Origin: Odobenus rosmarus divergens
Taxonomy: Eukaryota > Chordata > Mammalia > Carnivora > Odobenidae
Direction: 5' to 3'
Length of the DNA stretch: 64,000 nt
Assembly (NCBI RefSeq): GCF_000321225.1
Contig: NW_004450565.1
Location: forward strand, 782,155-846,154
The notes beneath the pieces were generated by a model, which ran no database searches, was not told the origin of the DNA, and saw only the letters and a program-made list of their open reading frames with translations. Below are positions 1-10,999 of the stretch, piece by piece. Position 1 is the first letter of the stretch. The number at the start of each line of letters is the position of its first letter. Both the position numbers and the translations under genes were made by a program.

Positions 1-2078
1 TTAGCAGCTCTATTGACGCCAATGGGCTTTTCTCCCGGGTGCATTTTTATGTGCTGCTTGAACTGCGAGAGAAAGCGATAGGCTTTTCCACAGTAAGTAC
101 AAATGTACGCTCCTTTGGCTCGCGACCGCAAGTTCCTCTTGATGGCCTGGGCCTGGGAGCTACTCTGCCCCTGGAACCCAGGCTTGCTGCGCCTCAGCTT
201 AATGATCAGGGCCTTCTTAATCTCTCTCTCTCGCACTATGTCAATCAGCTTTCTTTGGAATTTCTCATCCAAAACGGCATGTGAACTAGAGGCTGGTGAC
301 GGGTTCTTCACTATGCCGTGCTGGGTCTGACAGTGCGTCCACACTTTGAAGTTTGTGTGAAACCGCTTGTGACAGATGTCGCAAGCGTAGGGCTTCTCTG
401 GGTTATGGTACATGTTAATGTGCCGGTGAAGACCTGCGGTCGATCTAAAGATCTTAAGGCAATGTTTGCATTTAAATTTTTTGTTTGGTCTTGTTCCCTC
501 CAACTCACCAAATTCATCTTTATTCAAGTCAGAATCTGGAAACTCTGCATCAGGGAGGGGAGGGCTCGAGCCCTCCTCGAAGTTCTCTTCGGACACCGGA
601 GACCCGTGCTCGTCCTCCTTCACCTTCTTCAACGGCAGCCTTCGGTCCGCCTGGAACCTCCTTTTCGCTGGGAGCCTGCTCATGTCTTTTTGGTCGTCTT
701 CAGTTGTCAGGGAAAGGTCTCTGGCGGCGGCCGCCGCGGCCGGGTCTCCCACAGTGACGCGGATGATGTCGGAGGGGTCCGACAGGGGGCTGCAGGGCTC
801 CGTCTTGATGCGGACCTCGGTCACAGCAGGCTCCCCTTCCCTCTCTGTGGACTGGGAGGCGCTGAAGGACCGGAGGCGGTGGGGCTGGGGCGCGGGGCTC
901 CGCTCATCGAGGGCCGCCTTCTCCCCGCACTCCTTCAGAGACGACTGCTGCGACAGAGCACAGAAGCCGCTCCCCGGCACCTCACCTGCCACTGTGGAGC
1001 GGCCCTGGGAAGATTTCAAATCTATGGAGGGTGAGAGGCCGGGCACCTGGCTGTCCATGGACAGCGACCGCCTGAGAAGACTCTTGACGAGCGGGCCGCT
1101 TCTGTCGATGCCTGGCTTCCCGCAGCCAGAGCTGCCGGACGGGACCACCAGCCCCAGCTTGGAGTAGTACAGCAGGTTTCGATCTTCACCCGGACCGCCT
1201 CCTTTGTGAGTTTCCTTCAGCACGTAGGGGTTCTCTGACGAGCTTCCGAGAGACAACACCGGGGGCCGTGGTCTCTTCAAAGCCAACTCTATGGCTTTGC
1301 CTTTGGGGAGCTGGCCGCTGAGACCGGCCGTATCGTCCATCGCCTCTCTGTCCTGCAGCGGTGCATTCCTTTTCAGCAAACTGCTTCTGTTGGGGTCATC
1401 CAGAGGCCCCGCGTGCTCCAGAGACTTTGCATAGCCCACAGAACCATCTTTCGGCCAGCTCTTTTCAGCCAGTGGCAAAGTGTGGAGTGGCTCGGCCGGT
1501 TTGGGAACGTGGGGCTTACTGGTGCTGGTCTTGACTGCAGTGCTAGGGGAGGGCCGGGACGTATGGCTTAGGTCAGGCTGATTCTGACTCACAGTTTTTC
1601 CCTGGGCTTCGTTTCTACTTTGACAAACGATGACGCTTCTCTTCTGAGAACTGCTTTCATCATCTTCTATGAATATTTTTTTCCTGTTGGGACACGTTGG
1701 AAAGGGGGCCTGAGGTGTTTTAGAGACGATGTTAGTCAGAAAGGAAATCCCAAGGCTATAGCCTAGTTCCTGCACGGCCGCGAGACTGCTTTTCTCAACA
1801 AATAAAGATGAAGAATAAATGTAGTTCAAAACGTTATCAAAAGCATCTGGTTCACAAAAGTCAAGCTGAAAGACAGTCTGTGACTCATTCTCCTTGTTGG
1901 TGAATAAACTCTGGAAGTATTCACTGCTGGCGGCCAAGACGTTTTTATGCGCTCGAAATTTCTGGTCTCCAACAATCAGAAGCACGTCACACAGCTGTCC
2001 TTTGAGGCGCTCCTCGTTGAGCGCGCTCAGCAGAGAGATGGCATGTGCCGGGTTGATGTAATGCAGCAGCCCCTCCAT
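1..2078 (-). CDS. ZBTB21: ZBTB21 (ZNF295) BTB/POZ zinc-finger protein, N-terminal 692 codons, partial at window edge
   Basis: Reading the minus strand from the ATG at 2078-2076 gives MEGLLHYINP and stays open to base 1 with no stop: 692 whole codons plus two bases. A BTB/POZ domain covers about residues 20-130, with the core LCDVLLIVGDQKFRAHKNVL starting near residue 29; it mediates dimerisation and corepressor contacts in this family. The middle is acidic/serine-rich and disordered-looking, with a sumoylation-type IKTE motif at K425, a six-alanine run, and a basic KRR segment likely to be a nuclear signal. Three C2H2 fingers follow: C537/C540/H553/H558, C566/C569/H582/H587 and C660/C663/H676/H680. 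The sequence follows remembered human ZBTB21 almost throughout; the human protein is about 1,066 residues with further fingers, so the rest lies left of the window. The start context has A at -3 and G at +4. The family acts in the nucleus as DNA-binding transcriptional regulators, mostly repressors. Confidence 0.97.
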   Translation of the reverse strand, partial: MEGLLHYINPAHAISLLSALNEERLKGQLCDVLLIVGDQKFRAHKNVLAASSEYFQSLFTNKENESQTVFQLDFCEPDAFDNVLNYIYSSSLFVEKSSLAAVQELGYSLGISFLTNIVSKTPQAPFPTCPNRKKIFIEDDESSSQKRSVIVCQSRNEAQGKTVSQNQPDLSHTSRPSPSTAVKTSTSKPHVPKPAEPLHTLPLAEKSWPKDGSVGYAKSLEHAGPLDDPNRSSLLKRNAPLQDREAMDDTAGLSGQLPKGKAIELALKRPRPPVLSLGSSSENPYVLKETHKGGGPGEDRNLLYYSKLGLVVPSGSSGCGKPGIDRSGPLVKSLLRRSLSMDSQVPGLSPSIDLKSSQGRSTVAGEVPGSGFCALSQQSSLKECGEKAALDERSPAPQPHRLRSFSASQSTEREGEPAVTEVRIKTEPCSPLSDPSDIIRVTVGDPAAAAAARDLSLTTEDDQKDMSRLPAKRRFQADRRLPLKKVKEDEHGSPVSEENFEEGSSPPLPDAEFPDSDLNKDEFGELEGTRPNKKFKCKHCLKIFRSTAGLHRHINMYHNPEKPYACDICHKRFHTNFKVWTHCQTQHGIVKNPSPASSSHAVLDEKFQRKLIDIVREREIKKALIIKLRRSKPGFQGQSSSQAQAIKRNLRSRAKGAYICTYCGKAYRFLSQFKQHIKMHPGEKPIGVNRAA

Positions 2079-2091
2079 CGTGGGCGCTTAC

Positions 2092-2093
2092 CT
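2092..2093 (-). other. ZBTB21: 3' splice site (AG) of the ZBTB21 coding exon
   Basis: On the minus strand a pyrimidine-rich stretch ends in tttgtctttcag, placing the AG at 2093-2092 and the first exon base at 2091, 13 bases before the ATG. No other good acceptor lies between this AG and the start codon. The exon begins with GTAAGC, which is itself a strong 5' splice-site consensus, so the site reads cag|gtaagc, a form described for recursive splice sites. Confidence 0.8.
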
Positions 2094-3250
2094 GAAAGAC
2101 AAAGTACACACTTATTGTGAAAAATGTGGTGTGAAAAGCTCGCCCTGGGATGAAGCGCTCAAGGGCAGGGAGCCCTAGCTGTCTTTTCATAGGTGCCAGT
2201 GCTGAGCGGACTGTAGGCAGACAAAAGCTGTGTGGATGAACGATCTTAGGTTGACAACATGGGAAAGAGCGGCCAGTGGTCTCGGGGCTCCTGGAGCATG
2301 TCAGTCACTGCCGCCGAGCGGTTTTAGGACTGAAGACTGTAGCACAGGTGTTCCCATACCAGCAGAGGGCTGCTGGACCTCGGCCGCTGTGCGGAACAGC
2401 CCTGTTTGAAATGAAAGGTTGGCTATTTAGGGTTCTTATCCATTCGACGCTCGGTTCTATCCCTCTTAGTTCAGAGAGTAAGCATGAAGAATCGAAGCTC
2501 CTGAGTCTGCGATTCTGAAAGAAGTCAGTCTTATCCTTGGACGTACTTATCCACCTTGTGAACTGTGACCACTGGGTTGCAAAGGGGGGGGGTGTCTCAC
2601 CAGACCTTTAAAAATAGGGAAGAATCTGGAAAAAGAAAGAAAAATTTCACTTACTGATCACTACTGTATCACAGTGTTCAGCAAAGGTTAGAATGTTAAA
2701 CAACAGAAGAGCTTGGTTTCTTTCTTATGCTAACCACCTTGCAATCTCCTGAATACTTTTTTCTCACCAAATCACATTTTCAAGGCTAGCACAGAGGAGA
2801 CTATAGCCTGATCTAAACGTAATTACTACTAATTTTAAATTAAGGGGTTTGAAATGAGATCTCACGGCAATTCTCTTCTAATCTAAAGGTGAGATGTGAA
2901 GGCCTGGTGGCTGGGTGTGGGCTCTGGCAGAGGTACGGCAGTGAGAGGCTGCCTCCTTCCTGGCTGAGTACCAGGTCCCTCACGTGAAATGGATGGGACG
3001 ACTGCACCCTCCTTTAGGGTTGTTGCAAAGGCTCGATGAGCCAGCATCTCATACAAGGCAAACATTTAATTCAGTACCAAAGAAAAAGGTCCATATTAAT
3101 GCCACCCATGCTCTCAACGAAGGGAAAGCCATCTCATACAGACACAATGCCGGACTTTCCAAAGCTGACCCTTCACTTCGGCTTCTGTTACTGTAACACC
3201 TCATCTCTGGTTTGACTGTAGTGTCTTCTTTAAAATAGTTACGACATTTA

Positions 3251-3422
3251 GGGGCACCTGGGTGGCTCAATTAAGTGTCCAATTCTTGATTTTGGCTCAG
3301 GTCATGATCTCAGGGGCGTGGGATCGAGCCCCGTGTCAGGCTCCGCACTGGGTATGGAGCCTGCTTGAGATTCTCTCTCTCACCCTCTGCCTCTCCCTGC
3401 TCTAAAAAAATAATAAAACAAA
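3251..3422 (+). repeat. CAN-type SINE (tRNA-derived)
   Basis: The element starts ggggcacctgggtggctcaa, has the internal B-box-like gggatcgagccccgtg, then a CT-rich part and an A-rich tail. It is flanked by an imperfect target-site duplication: ttacgacattta at 3239-3250 and ttatgacattca at 3423-3434 (10 of 12 match). The divergence of the duplication suggests an older insertion than the one at 10.2 kb. Confidence 0.9.
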
Positions 3423-4252
3423 TTATGACATTCATTTTTGAATGGATTCTAAGTAACTAAGACCGACAGTTTTCTCTTTCTCCAGAGGGCAGGTTGTAGA
3501 TGTACTAAACTCGGCGCCCAGGACAGTGGCAAGTTCTCCTCTGGTTTCAAAGGACAGCCTGTGCTGGCCAACCAGCATGCGGACCCTTCAGAAGAGCCCA
3601 CGAAGAAGAGTTTGCTAGGCCACCAACCTGGAATGACCAGGCATGATACACAAACTTCTCTCCTATTATTCTGATTCCTCTCTATGGTGCTGACTCAATT
3701 TAATGGGCTCTGAGACATGACTGCTTCCAGGGATGTCATCCCCAAACAGATGCCTTGGTCAGAGTGTAAGGAGTTTCTGCTCATTCCTGCCTACCATCAT
3801 TTCATATCAGTGGCAAATTTTAATTCCTCTATTTGCGATTGCTTGATGGAGACCTTTGCCCTTCCTTTTCTGTTAGCCATTTAAATTTTTCCCTTAATCC
3901 TATCATGTCTCAACAATCCTGCATTTATTTACATACCCCTTATCATCTTTCACAAAGGTCAGCAGAGAAAGAAATAACTTGTAATGCCTAATTTACAACT
4001 CAGCTGTGTACTATATGCTGTTTTTAGTGCAGATAATTTTTGAGAAACCTAGTTCAGATGTTGCTACAGGAAAAAGCAACAGATGCAGAATTAAAAACGC
4101 AGACAAGTATTTTTCAAAAAGGGTTTCTTACAATCAATTTAGTGATTAGAAACTAGCAATTAAAGTCATAAACTGACTAGGACAGAGTAGAAAACGTCAG
4201 AATGCCTCAAACACAGGAGGCCGACACCTTGTGATATGTCTCAGTTACATGT

Positions 4253-4385
4253 GCACACGTCCACACGCGTGAGCACGCACAACATACTCCGTCCTGGGAG
4301 CCAGGGTCAGGACAGCACACGTCCACACCCGTGAGCACGCACAATATACTCCTACTCCCTCCCTGTTAGCCGGGGTCAAGACGGT
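4253..4385. repeat. Two-copy direct repeat, about 62 bp unit
   Basis: The segment gcacacgtccacacgcgtgagcacgc at 4253 onward recurs at 4315 with one change in its first part. The following part (actcc... gccagggtcaggac) also repeats, with roughly a 9-base insertion in the second copy. This is a local tandem duplication with no coding potential. Confidence 0.75.
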
Positions 4386-5834
4386 TGGAAAGTCAGCGTG
4401 GGGGGCTAGTCAACGTTGAAGGCTCAGTTTCCCCCACTGCAAAACAGGGACAGTCGCAGCTACCACACAACGCTATGGTGAGACGTAAACGAGAAGACAG
4501 TATTGGCACCTCCAACACACTACAAACTGTACCAGAACTTCACAAGTCACTCATCCGTTCTCTCATTCAACAAAATGCCACTCGAGGCTTGAAGGCGGCA
4601 AGGAGCCATGAGAATGAGAATCACGAGGGAGGAGCACTGCAAGCAGACGGAAGAGCCCAAGTCACAGCAGGGCTGGAGCAGGGAGCCATGGAAGACAGCA
4701 GGACTGAGTGAGTGACCCGCAGGAAAACTGAGCTTTCCACCACAAGTGAAAAGGGCAGTCGCTGAAAGATTGTGATAGAAAAATGACAAGGACTTGAATG
4801 TTTCAAAAGGATCATTCTGGCTCCGATGTTGAGAATGGATCAAAGCAGGCAGGTAAAGGTGGAAGCTGGGAGACCAGCTAGGAGCCAAGATCAACAAGGC
4901 AGCTGAGACAGGACTGTGGCCCAGACCAGCCAGGAGTCTACTGCAGTGAACCGCGTGAGACTCGATGGTGCCTGCACCAAGGTGGGAGTGGAGGTAAAGC
5001 AGTTATTAGGATTTCTAAGGGACTGACCATGGTAGATAAGAAGGTGAGAAGCTAAAGAGAGTTCCAAGAATTGTACCAGAAGTGCTGGATGTCTTACTTG
5101 AGATGAAGTCTGATGGAAAAATCGGTTCAGGTATTTTCCAGGAATTCAGTTTGATATTCTAAATGTGAGCAGCACCTATTCATTAATGGACCCTTTGCGG
5201 GCACCCTTACAACCTTTCCTGTGCTTCCTGGGATCACTTCCCAAATAAACACCTGCTCTGAATCTGTGGCTCAGGGTCTGCTCTTGGGGGAATCAAAAGA
5301 AGACACCCAGGGCACCTGAAAGCACAGGTGTGGGCTAAGGGAGTGTGTGAGGACTAAACCAAGCGAGAATTTCCACGTCCAGGGACACGAAGACAGGCGA
5401 CTGCACACACCGTCTGCACCCTGCTGCTATATATGAAAACAACACAGTTCAGAAAAATTTCCTTCTTTTGCTTTCTTCAAATTACCATGACCCCTGCTTT
5501 TGTTCTAAATCACTACCTCTAATCCCTTGAACCACAGGCTCCCATACTCTTTGAATGAAGACATCTGGGAATTAGGGAAAAGCAAGTCACTCAGATGTGG
5601 GTTGTATGAGAAATAGTCGCTGTCCCTGAAAACTGCTTAAAGCGATCCATTTGGCTCTCCTCTCCATTTAGAATCATCAGCGAGACTGCCTGCTTGGAAA
5701 GGGGCCAAGCCTGTCAAATCCTGGTTACACGGGTGCGGGCGACGCCACCGTGCCGCCCATTCGGCTCACCCTGGCACCAACTGCACACCCACCAACAGCC
5801 AGTGTGTGAGTGCTTCCTCTACCACATCTACCCG

Positions 5835-6002
5835 CTAACATTTTTACACCTTCACTGAGTGTTTACAGCAACCCTAGCAGGCGGTACCATGACTGTTTTA
5901 GAGATGAGACACCCAGGCACAGAGGGTCAAGTTAATTTGCTCACGGTCCCACCAAGTACAAGCGGCAGAGCAGGATTCACAGCAGGGGGCCAAGCTCTTT
6001 AA
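5835..6002 (-). repeat. MIR SINE fragment
   Basis: The reverse complement shows typical MIR order: a gap-rich 5' part, the core around agagcgg, and the 'gaggcacagagggtcaagtta... ctcacggtcc' conserved block (seen on the plus strand as gagatgagacacccaggcac followed by ggtcaagttaatttgctca). Old mammalian-wide element, ends approximate. Confidence 0.7.
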
Positions 6003-6039
6003 CCCCCACACTGTGCTGTCTCCAGTTCCCCCCTTCAAT

Positions 6040-6170
6040 CCGCGCAGAAACCTCGGGCTGGGCGCTGGTCCACGTGCCTGTTTTACAAATGAGGAGATGG
6101 AGGCGCTGGGAGAGCCTGCACTGTGCCCAAGGTCACACCGCCGGCCAGCAGTGGGGCGAGCTGGGAGACG
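6040..6170 (-). repeat. MIR SINE fragment (second copy)
   Basis: Directly after the previous MIR a second copy is recognisable on the plus strand as tgttttacaaatgaggagatggaggc... gtgcccaaggtcacaccgc, the most conserved part of MIR in reverse orientation. Ends approximate. Confidence 0.65.
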
Positions 6171-7529
6171 GGGCCCAGCACCTGGACTCAGCCATCACCT
6201 TCCGTGCGTCTCACAGCCCGGTGCCTGGCGGGACACGGAGGATGGAAGCCCAGCAAGCATGGGCCTGTCCGGCAGCTCTTAGAGACCTGTGCGGGGGGAA
6301 AGGGACAGGTCAGTGTGTCAGCACGTGCCAACGTGCAGAGCCCTGGACAGGGCGCTGCAGGGGTTCGGGCGCGGTGCAGGTGGAGGCTTCAGGGGCAGCT
6401 GAGAGGCACGTCAGGGGAGGCACTCGACAGAAGATGCTTCCTGAACGAGCAGGAGTCAGGAAGGCAAGGTGAAAGGCATTCCAAGGGCAGGAGCCGTGTC
6501 GGACAGCACAGAGCCGAGGCGGAGAGGCTGCCGGAAGACGGGCGGCATGCAGGGGAGGGCCCCAAGGACTAAGCTAAGGCCGGTCCAAGAACCTAAAGGG
6601 AGAAGGACCTCCTCTATCCTCTCGGGCAGCCTGGGACAAAGTCCGGAGACGTCTGGAGGACAGCGAACACAGGGCATGCAGACTCCTCACCCTCTGCGTG
6701 ATGCCCTAGCTTTTACCTTTTTCATTATGAAAACTCAAAAACCATGGCTCCTTTCCTGGTCTAGCTGCAAACAACTAACATTTTGGAGTTTTGTGTTTTA
6801 AAGACAGTAGGCATATTTATTGAGCTTAACTAACTTAACTAAAAATAGAAAATGCTCCACTAAGGATGCAGGCCGAAAGGCGGGTGGAAGTCACAACCAG
6901 TGCATTTCATGAGCTAATCTAGCGGGACCCCTGGGGGAGCCCGGGGGTGTGAAGTGAGCACCCAACCCCTTTGCTGTTCCTGCTTCTCAGCCCTCAGGTA
7001 AGACCGACTTTGTTGCCAAATGTACCTCCTCCTCCACAAATCCGGTGGCTCATCAAACTCCAACTTCTCACCTATGTTTTAATGATGAATAACGAGGACC
7101 TCTACTTTACAGGAGACCGCGCATCACAAACTGAAAAGCTCACACACGGAACTGCATATTGCCCCCGAGTCCGCCCCCCACTCCTTTTCCATTGCTCATC
7201 TCCACCTGACTCATCGGGGCAGAGTTCCTGCTATCACCGTAGTCATAGTGAGAAGCCTTGGCGCTCTGAAGAGGAAAGTGGGTGAAATGTGGACTGAAGA
7301 GCCGTTTACAATGGACAGAAAGAGCTCAGTGGAAAGCCCCCGGGAAAGCCAGACTCTGAAACTGGGCTGGCCTGCTACCGCTTGGATCCTCGCACACACA
7401 GATCTTCCCGAACTCTGCCTGAATTGTTCCTATTTCATGCTGTTTCCTGAAATTTCAAAAGGAGAATCTTTACAGTTAACAATTCATGGAACTCACAGCT
7501 CCATGGAAAAGACCTTCCAATCAGTATTT

Positions 7530-7690
7530 GTCTTCAGTCCCGGCTCTGTCACCTATTAGGTGTGTAACCTGGTAAAGATCACTCGACCTTTCTGAGTCGT
7601 AGTATCCTTAACCTGTTAGATGGGGCTACCCCTACTTACCACATAGGATTTCTACGAGAACAAGACGCACGGTGTTTGCCAGCTCCTCGT
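7530..7690 (+). repeat. MIR SINE fragment
   Basis: The string ggctctgtcacctattaggtgtgtaacctgg... followed by cctttctgagtcgtagtatcc and gatggggctac is the MIR core in forward orientation. It is diverged and without a visible target-site duplication, as expected for an ancient copy. Confidence 0.75.
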
Positions 7691-9889
7691 ATAGGCAGTG
7701 CTTCCTATACGGCAAGCACGCATTTTATGTCCTTACTCTCTTCCTCTCCTGAATGTTTATGGTTCCAAATGTTATAAATCATAAGAGATGCTGGTAATGA
7801 GAGAGGAGTGAGCTGGCTGGCTTCCTGAAGTCACACACATTCCCATGGTAGGACAGAGACACATAAAAATCAAATAGAATGAAAGATACAGACAATGCTA
7901 CGAGAATACTGATTTCAGGAAGCAGTTAATTTGGCCAGGTGGTGGGAGGGTAGGTGACTGCACGGTGGGGACATCAGGAAGACTTGGGACTCACCGCTCA
8001 CTCGACTACTGTAATAGCAAAGGTTCCATTCTTCCCATTTCTACTACAGATACACACACATCTGATTGTGCCAGGGCTTAAAAACTCCTACTAAGGGCCT
8101 GCGCTGGCCTCAAGTTCCAATTCCCTAGCACGGCCACAAAGCCTTCGCAACTGAACCGCAGAAAATTATTTTATACCAACACCTCAAATTCCTCAGGTAC
8201 TAAAATGCCAAGAGAAGCAGGGATTTGTGTCTTAATAGAAATTAATTCAATGCAAACAATTTCCTCTTTATACCAATATTATTTCAAGGAGTTAAGATTT
8301 TTAAGAGGATGGAGGGAAGGCAGACGATTCTGGAATACAGAGCATTCTGGTGATATGCGCAGAAAACAGCAAAGCACAGCTAAGCACTGGGATAAAAGGG
8401 CGCCAGGAGGTGAATTAAGGGCCCAGAAAGGGACCAAGATAACCTCGCTGACTTTCAAGTCTTGGAGACTAAAACTCAGACTGGTGTCAGAGCTAAGGTA
8501 CATTATAAATCAAACTTGCTTCAAGACCGGCCCATAAAACCCCTGGTACCACTTCCATAGGAAAACGTCTGCTCACATCCAAAACATCAGCCTAAAACCG
8601 AACTCTGCACGCACGATCCTTTGGAATGCTGGGGACAGCTTGCACAGTCCCGACCATTATACCAATAAAAAGGAGGAACCCATGTCACAAAGCAAATACC
8701 TCTCAGAAAAACAAAGCCCCTACATGTGACTCTGGAGCACACACATACCGCTCAGCCCCAAACCCTCACGACTGGATCTAGGCCTGACGCTCCACTCTAT
8801 TTCATTATTCGAAGGAGACAAGAAGTGTTCTACCTTAGGTTTTATCACTCACTTGGTGACAATGCAGACATGCAGAAGTCATCTAAGGCTTCTCACTTCA
8901 AAGCCAGCCTTCCTCAGTCAGATCCCCCCAGGGCAGGTGTGTCACCCCCTTGGGTGTTCGTCTCACCCCATTTTCAGTCTCTCCTGAGAGGGGCTGACTT
9001 TAGTTTTGGGGTGTGCTCTGTTGTAACATAGCTCAGGCCCTTCACGGGCACCTGGATTAGCAGAGCGGCCTCTTCTGTTTGGCTCTGGAAGAACCACCCT
9101 TGTCCCAGGAGTAAGTCTGATGAGCTGCTCTCTCCTAGCTTAGGGGGAGGCACCAACCAAAGCCATGCAGACCGCAAACTTTCTCCCCGGAAGGAAGATG
9201 GGCCTGAAAACGCAGCTGCCTGGTGCCCACCATACTGATTCCTGCCGGTTACCTTGGTTTCTGTACTTCCTGGCCCAATTCTCTAGCTTTTCCTTAAACC
9301 TCAGGAGCAGCCCGGTGTCTCTACAATAAATCCCTTGTTCTATTCAAGCTAGCCTGTTTCTGTTCTTGTTATTAAAGGACCCTAACTGATACATTTCCAA
9401 GTGTTACTCATTCTTCCTGCCATGCTCTCCAAGTTCATCCTTTACAATCCTGCTGCTAGATGGGGCTTCCTAAACAAAGCTTCAAGCATTCACTGGACAT
9501 ACACACTAAGGAATACTACTATATATTCAACTTTATTGAGCTCTTATTATGTGCAAGGCATGATTAGACATGCCTGAAATACGGGACGCACAAAACAGAC
9601 CAAGGCCCCCAAATTCTAGGGGGGTAAATGAGATAATGAACAAGGAAACAAATGAAAAGGGTAGCTTCAGGTTGCGCTATAATGGAAATAAACAGGGTGC
9701 TATAACTGGGTGGAGAAACTAGGGGTATGGAGAGAATGCTTAGGAAATGCCTCAATATGATATTTTGGCAGAGTGCTAAAAGTTGGCTGAAAAGAAATAA
9801 TAATGAAAACATGGTTCTCCACTAGGTTAAAATGCAAAATTTTCAAACATAGACTCTACACCTCTGTGAATCTGGTCACAAAATACTTT

Positions 9890-10097
9890 TTAAAATTTCT
9901 TTCCCTTCATTATTCCCTTGTGATGACTTCCTGCTTCAGATGCTGTGTCTCTGAGACACAAGCCAAGTGTCCTGTGTCTCCCACTACAAGACCTCGAATG
10001 TCCAAGACCCCATCTACCCTTCTCCAGCACTCCACTCAGCTGAACGCTGATCATCCTTCAAAGCTCAGCTCAAGTCCAGTCCCTCCATTAAGCCTTC
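9890..10097 (+). repeat. L2 (LINE-2) 3' fragment, left part, interrupted by an LTR
   Basis: The text ttcaaagctcagctcaagtcc... ttaagccttc matches the L2 3' region in forward orientation. It breaks off at 10097 and resumes at 10709 with ccttgactcc, which is what follows in the L2 consensus. The interruption is the LTR described next. The left end is approximate. Confidence 0.65.
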
Positions 10098-10708
10098 TGC
10101 CATAGGCTGGATTGTGTCCCCCTCTCCACCATCACATGCTGAAGCCCTAACCACCCGCCCCCCCTTCCCCGGCACCTCAGAATGCAAGCATATTTAGGGG
10201 CGCCTGGGTGGCTGTCTTGGGTGTCTGCCTTTGGCTGGGGTCATGATTTCAGGGTCCTGGGATGGAGCCCCACATTGGGCTCCCTGCTCAGTGGGGAGCC
10301 TGCTTCTCCCTCTATCTCTGCCCCTCCCCCTTACTTGTGCAAGTGCATGCACTCTTGTCTCTATCTCAAATAAATAAAAATCTTAAAAAAAAAAAAGAAT
10401 GCAAGCATATTTAGACAGAATTTTTAAAGAGATCATCAGGTTTTAATGAGGACTTTAAGGTGGGCCCAAATCCAATCTGACTGGTGTCCCTACAAAAGGA
10501 GGATGTAAGGGCACCAGCACACGGAGGGGCAAGAACATGACGACAGGAAAGCTGGTCCTCTACACACCAAGGAGACAGGCCTCATGAGAAACCAACCCTG
10601 CCCACACCCTGGCCCTGGACTTCTAGGCTCCGGAACTGTGAGGAATTACATTTCTGGTAAGCCCCCCAGTCTGCAGTGCTGTTCTGGCAGACCTAGCTAG
10701 CTAACAGA
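10098..10708 (+). repeat. ERVL-MaLR-type solo LTR, split by a SINE
   Basis: The LTR begins tgccataggctggattgtgtc and ends ctagctagctaacaga. In between are ggtgggcccaaatccaatctgactggtgtc, ggacttctaggctccggaactgtgag and other landmarks of mammalian MaLR (MLT1/MST-like) LTRs. It sits within an L2 copy, with ccttc at 10093-10097 and cgttc at 10709-10713 as a 4-of-5 target-site duplication. A younger CAN SINE occupies 10198-10396. No internal retroviral sequence is present. The exact subfamily is not certain. Confidence 0.7.
10198..10396 (+). repeat. CAN-type SINE with perfect 18-bp target-site duplication
   Basis: The element starts gggcgcctgggtggc and ends in AATAAATAAAAATCTT plus poly(A). The 18 bases gaatgcaagcatatttag occur at 10180-10197 and again, identically, at 10397-10414. 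The head has a small internal deletion relative to sister copies. A perfect long duplication points to a relatively recent insertion into the surrounding LTR. Confidence 0.95.
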
Positions 10709-10935
10709 CGTTCCTTGACTCCTTCAGTTTATGAGCAAGCACCTTTCAACCCCGGTATCATAGAGATTGGCACCGTTCACACAATGTTTATTTGCTGCCA
10801 GATCCTGTTGTCTCCCCAACAGAACTCTGAGCTGTGTGAGAACTAAAAATCTACTCAATATCTTCTGACACTCTTCACAATATCCAACGTGGTATCTTGC
10901 ACAATAAATATTGGTTGATTTTTCTGTGGTCTGAT
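10709..10935 (+). repeat. L2 (LINE-2) 3' fragment, right part
   Basis: This continues the L2 copy broken at 10097, starting ttccttgactccttcag and carrying the 3' terminal features (gaactctgagctgtgtgag... ccaacgtggtatcttgcacaataaatattgg). Its continuity with the left half shows that the LTR inserted into a pre-existing L2. Confidence 0.65.
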
Positions 10936-10999
10936 ACTCCAATTAAATGCAGGAGTGGAAAATATGCCCTTCATTTGTTTTCCTAAAGTAAAGCTGGTC

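Noticed and set aside
318..1167. Plus-strand frames of 233-238 codons opposite ZBTB21
   Set aside because: They are antisense shadows of the conserved minus-strand coding frame.
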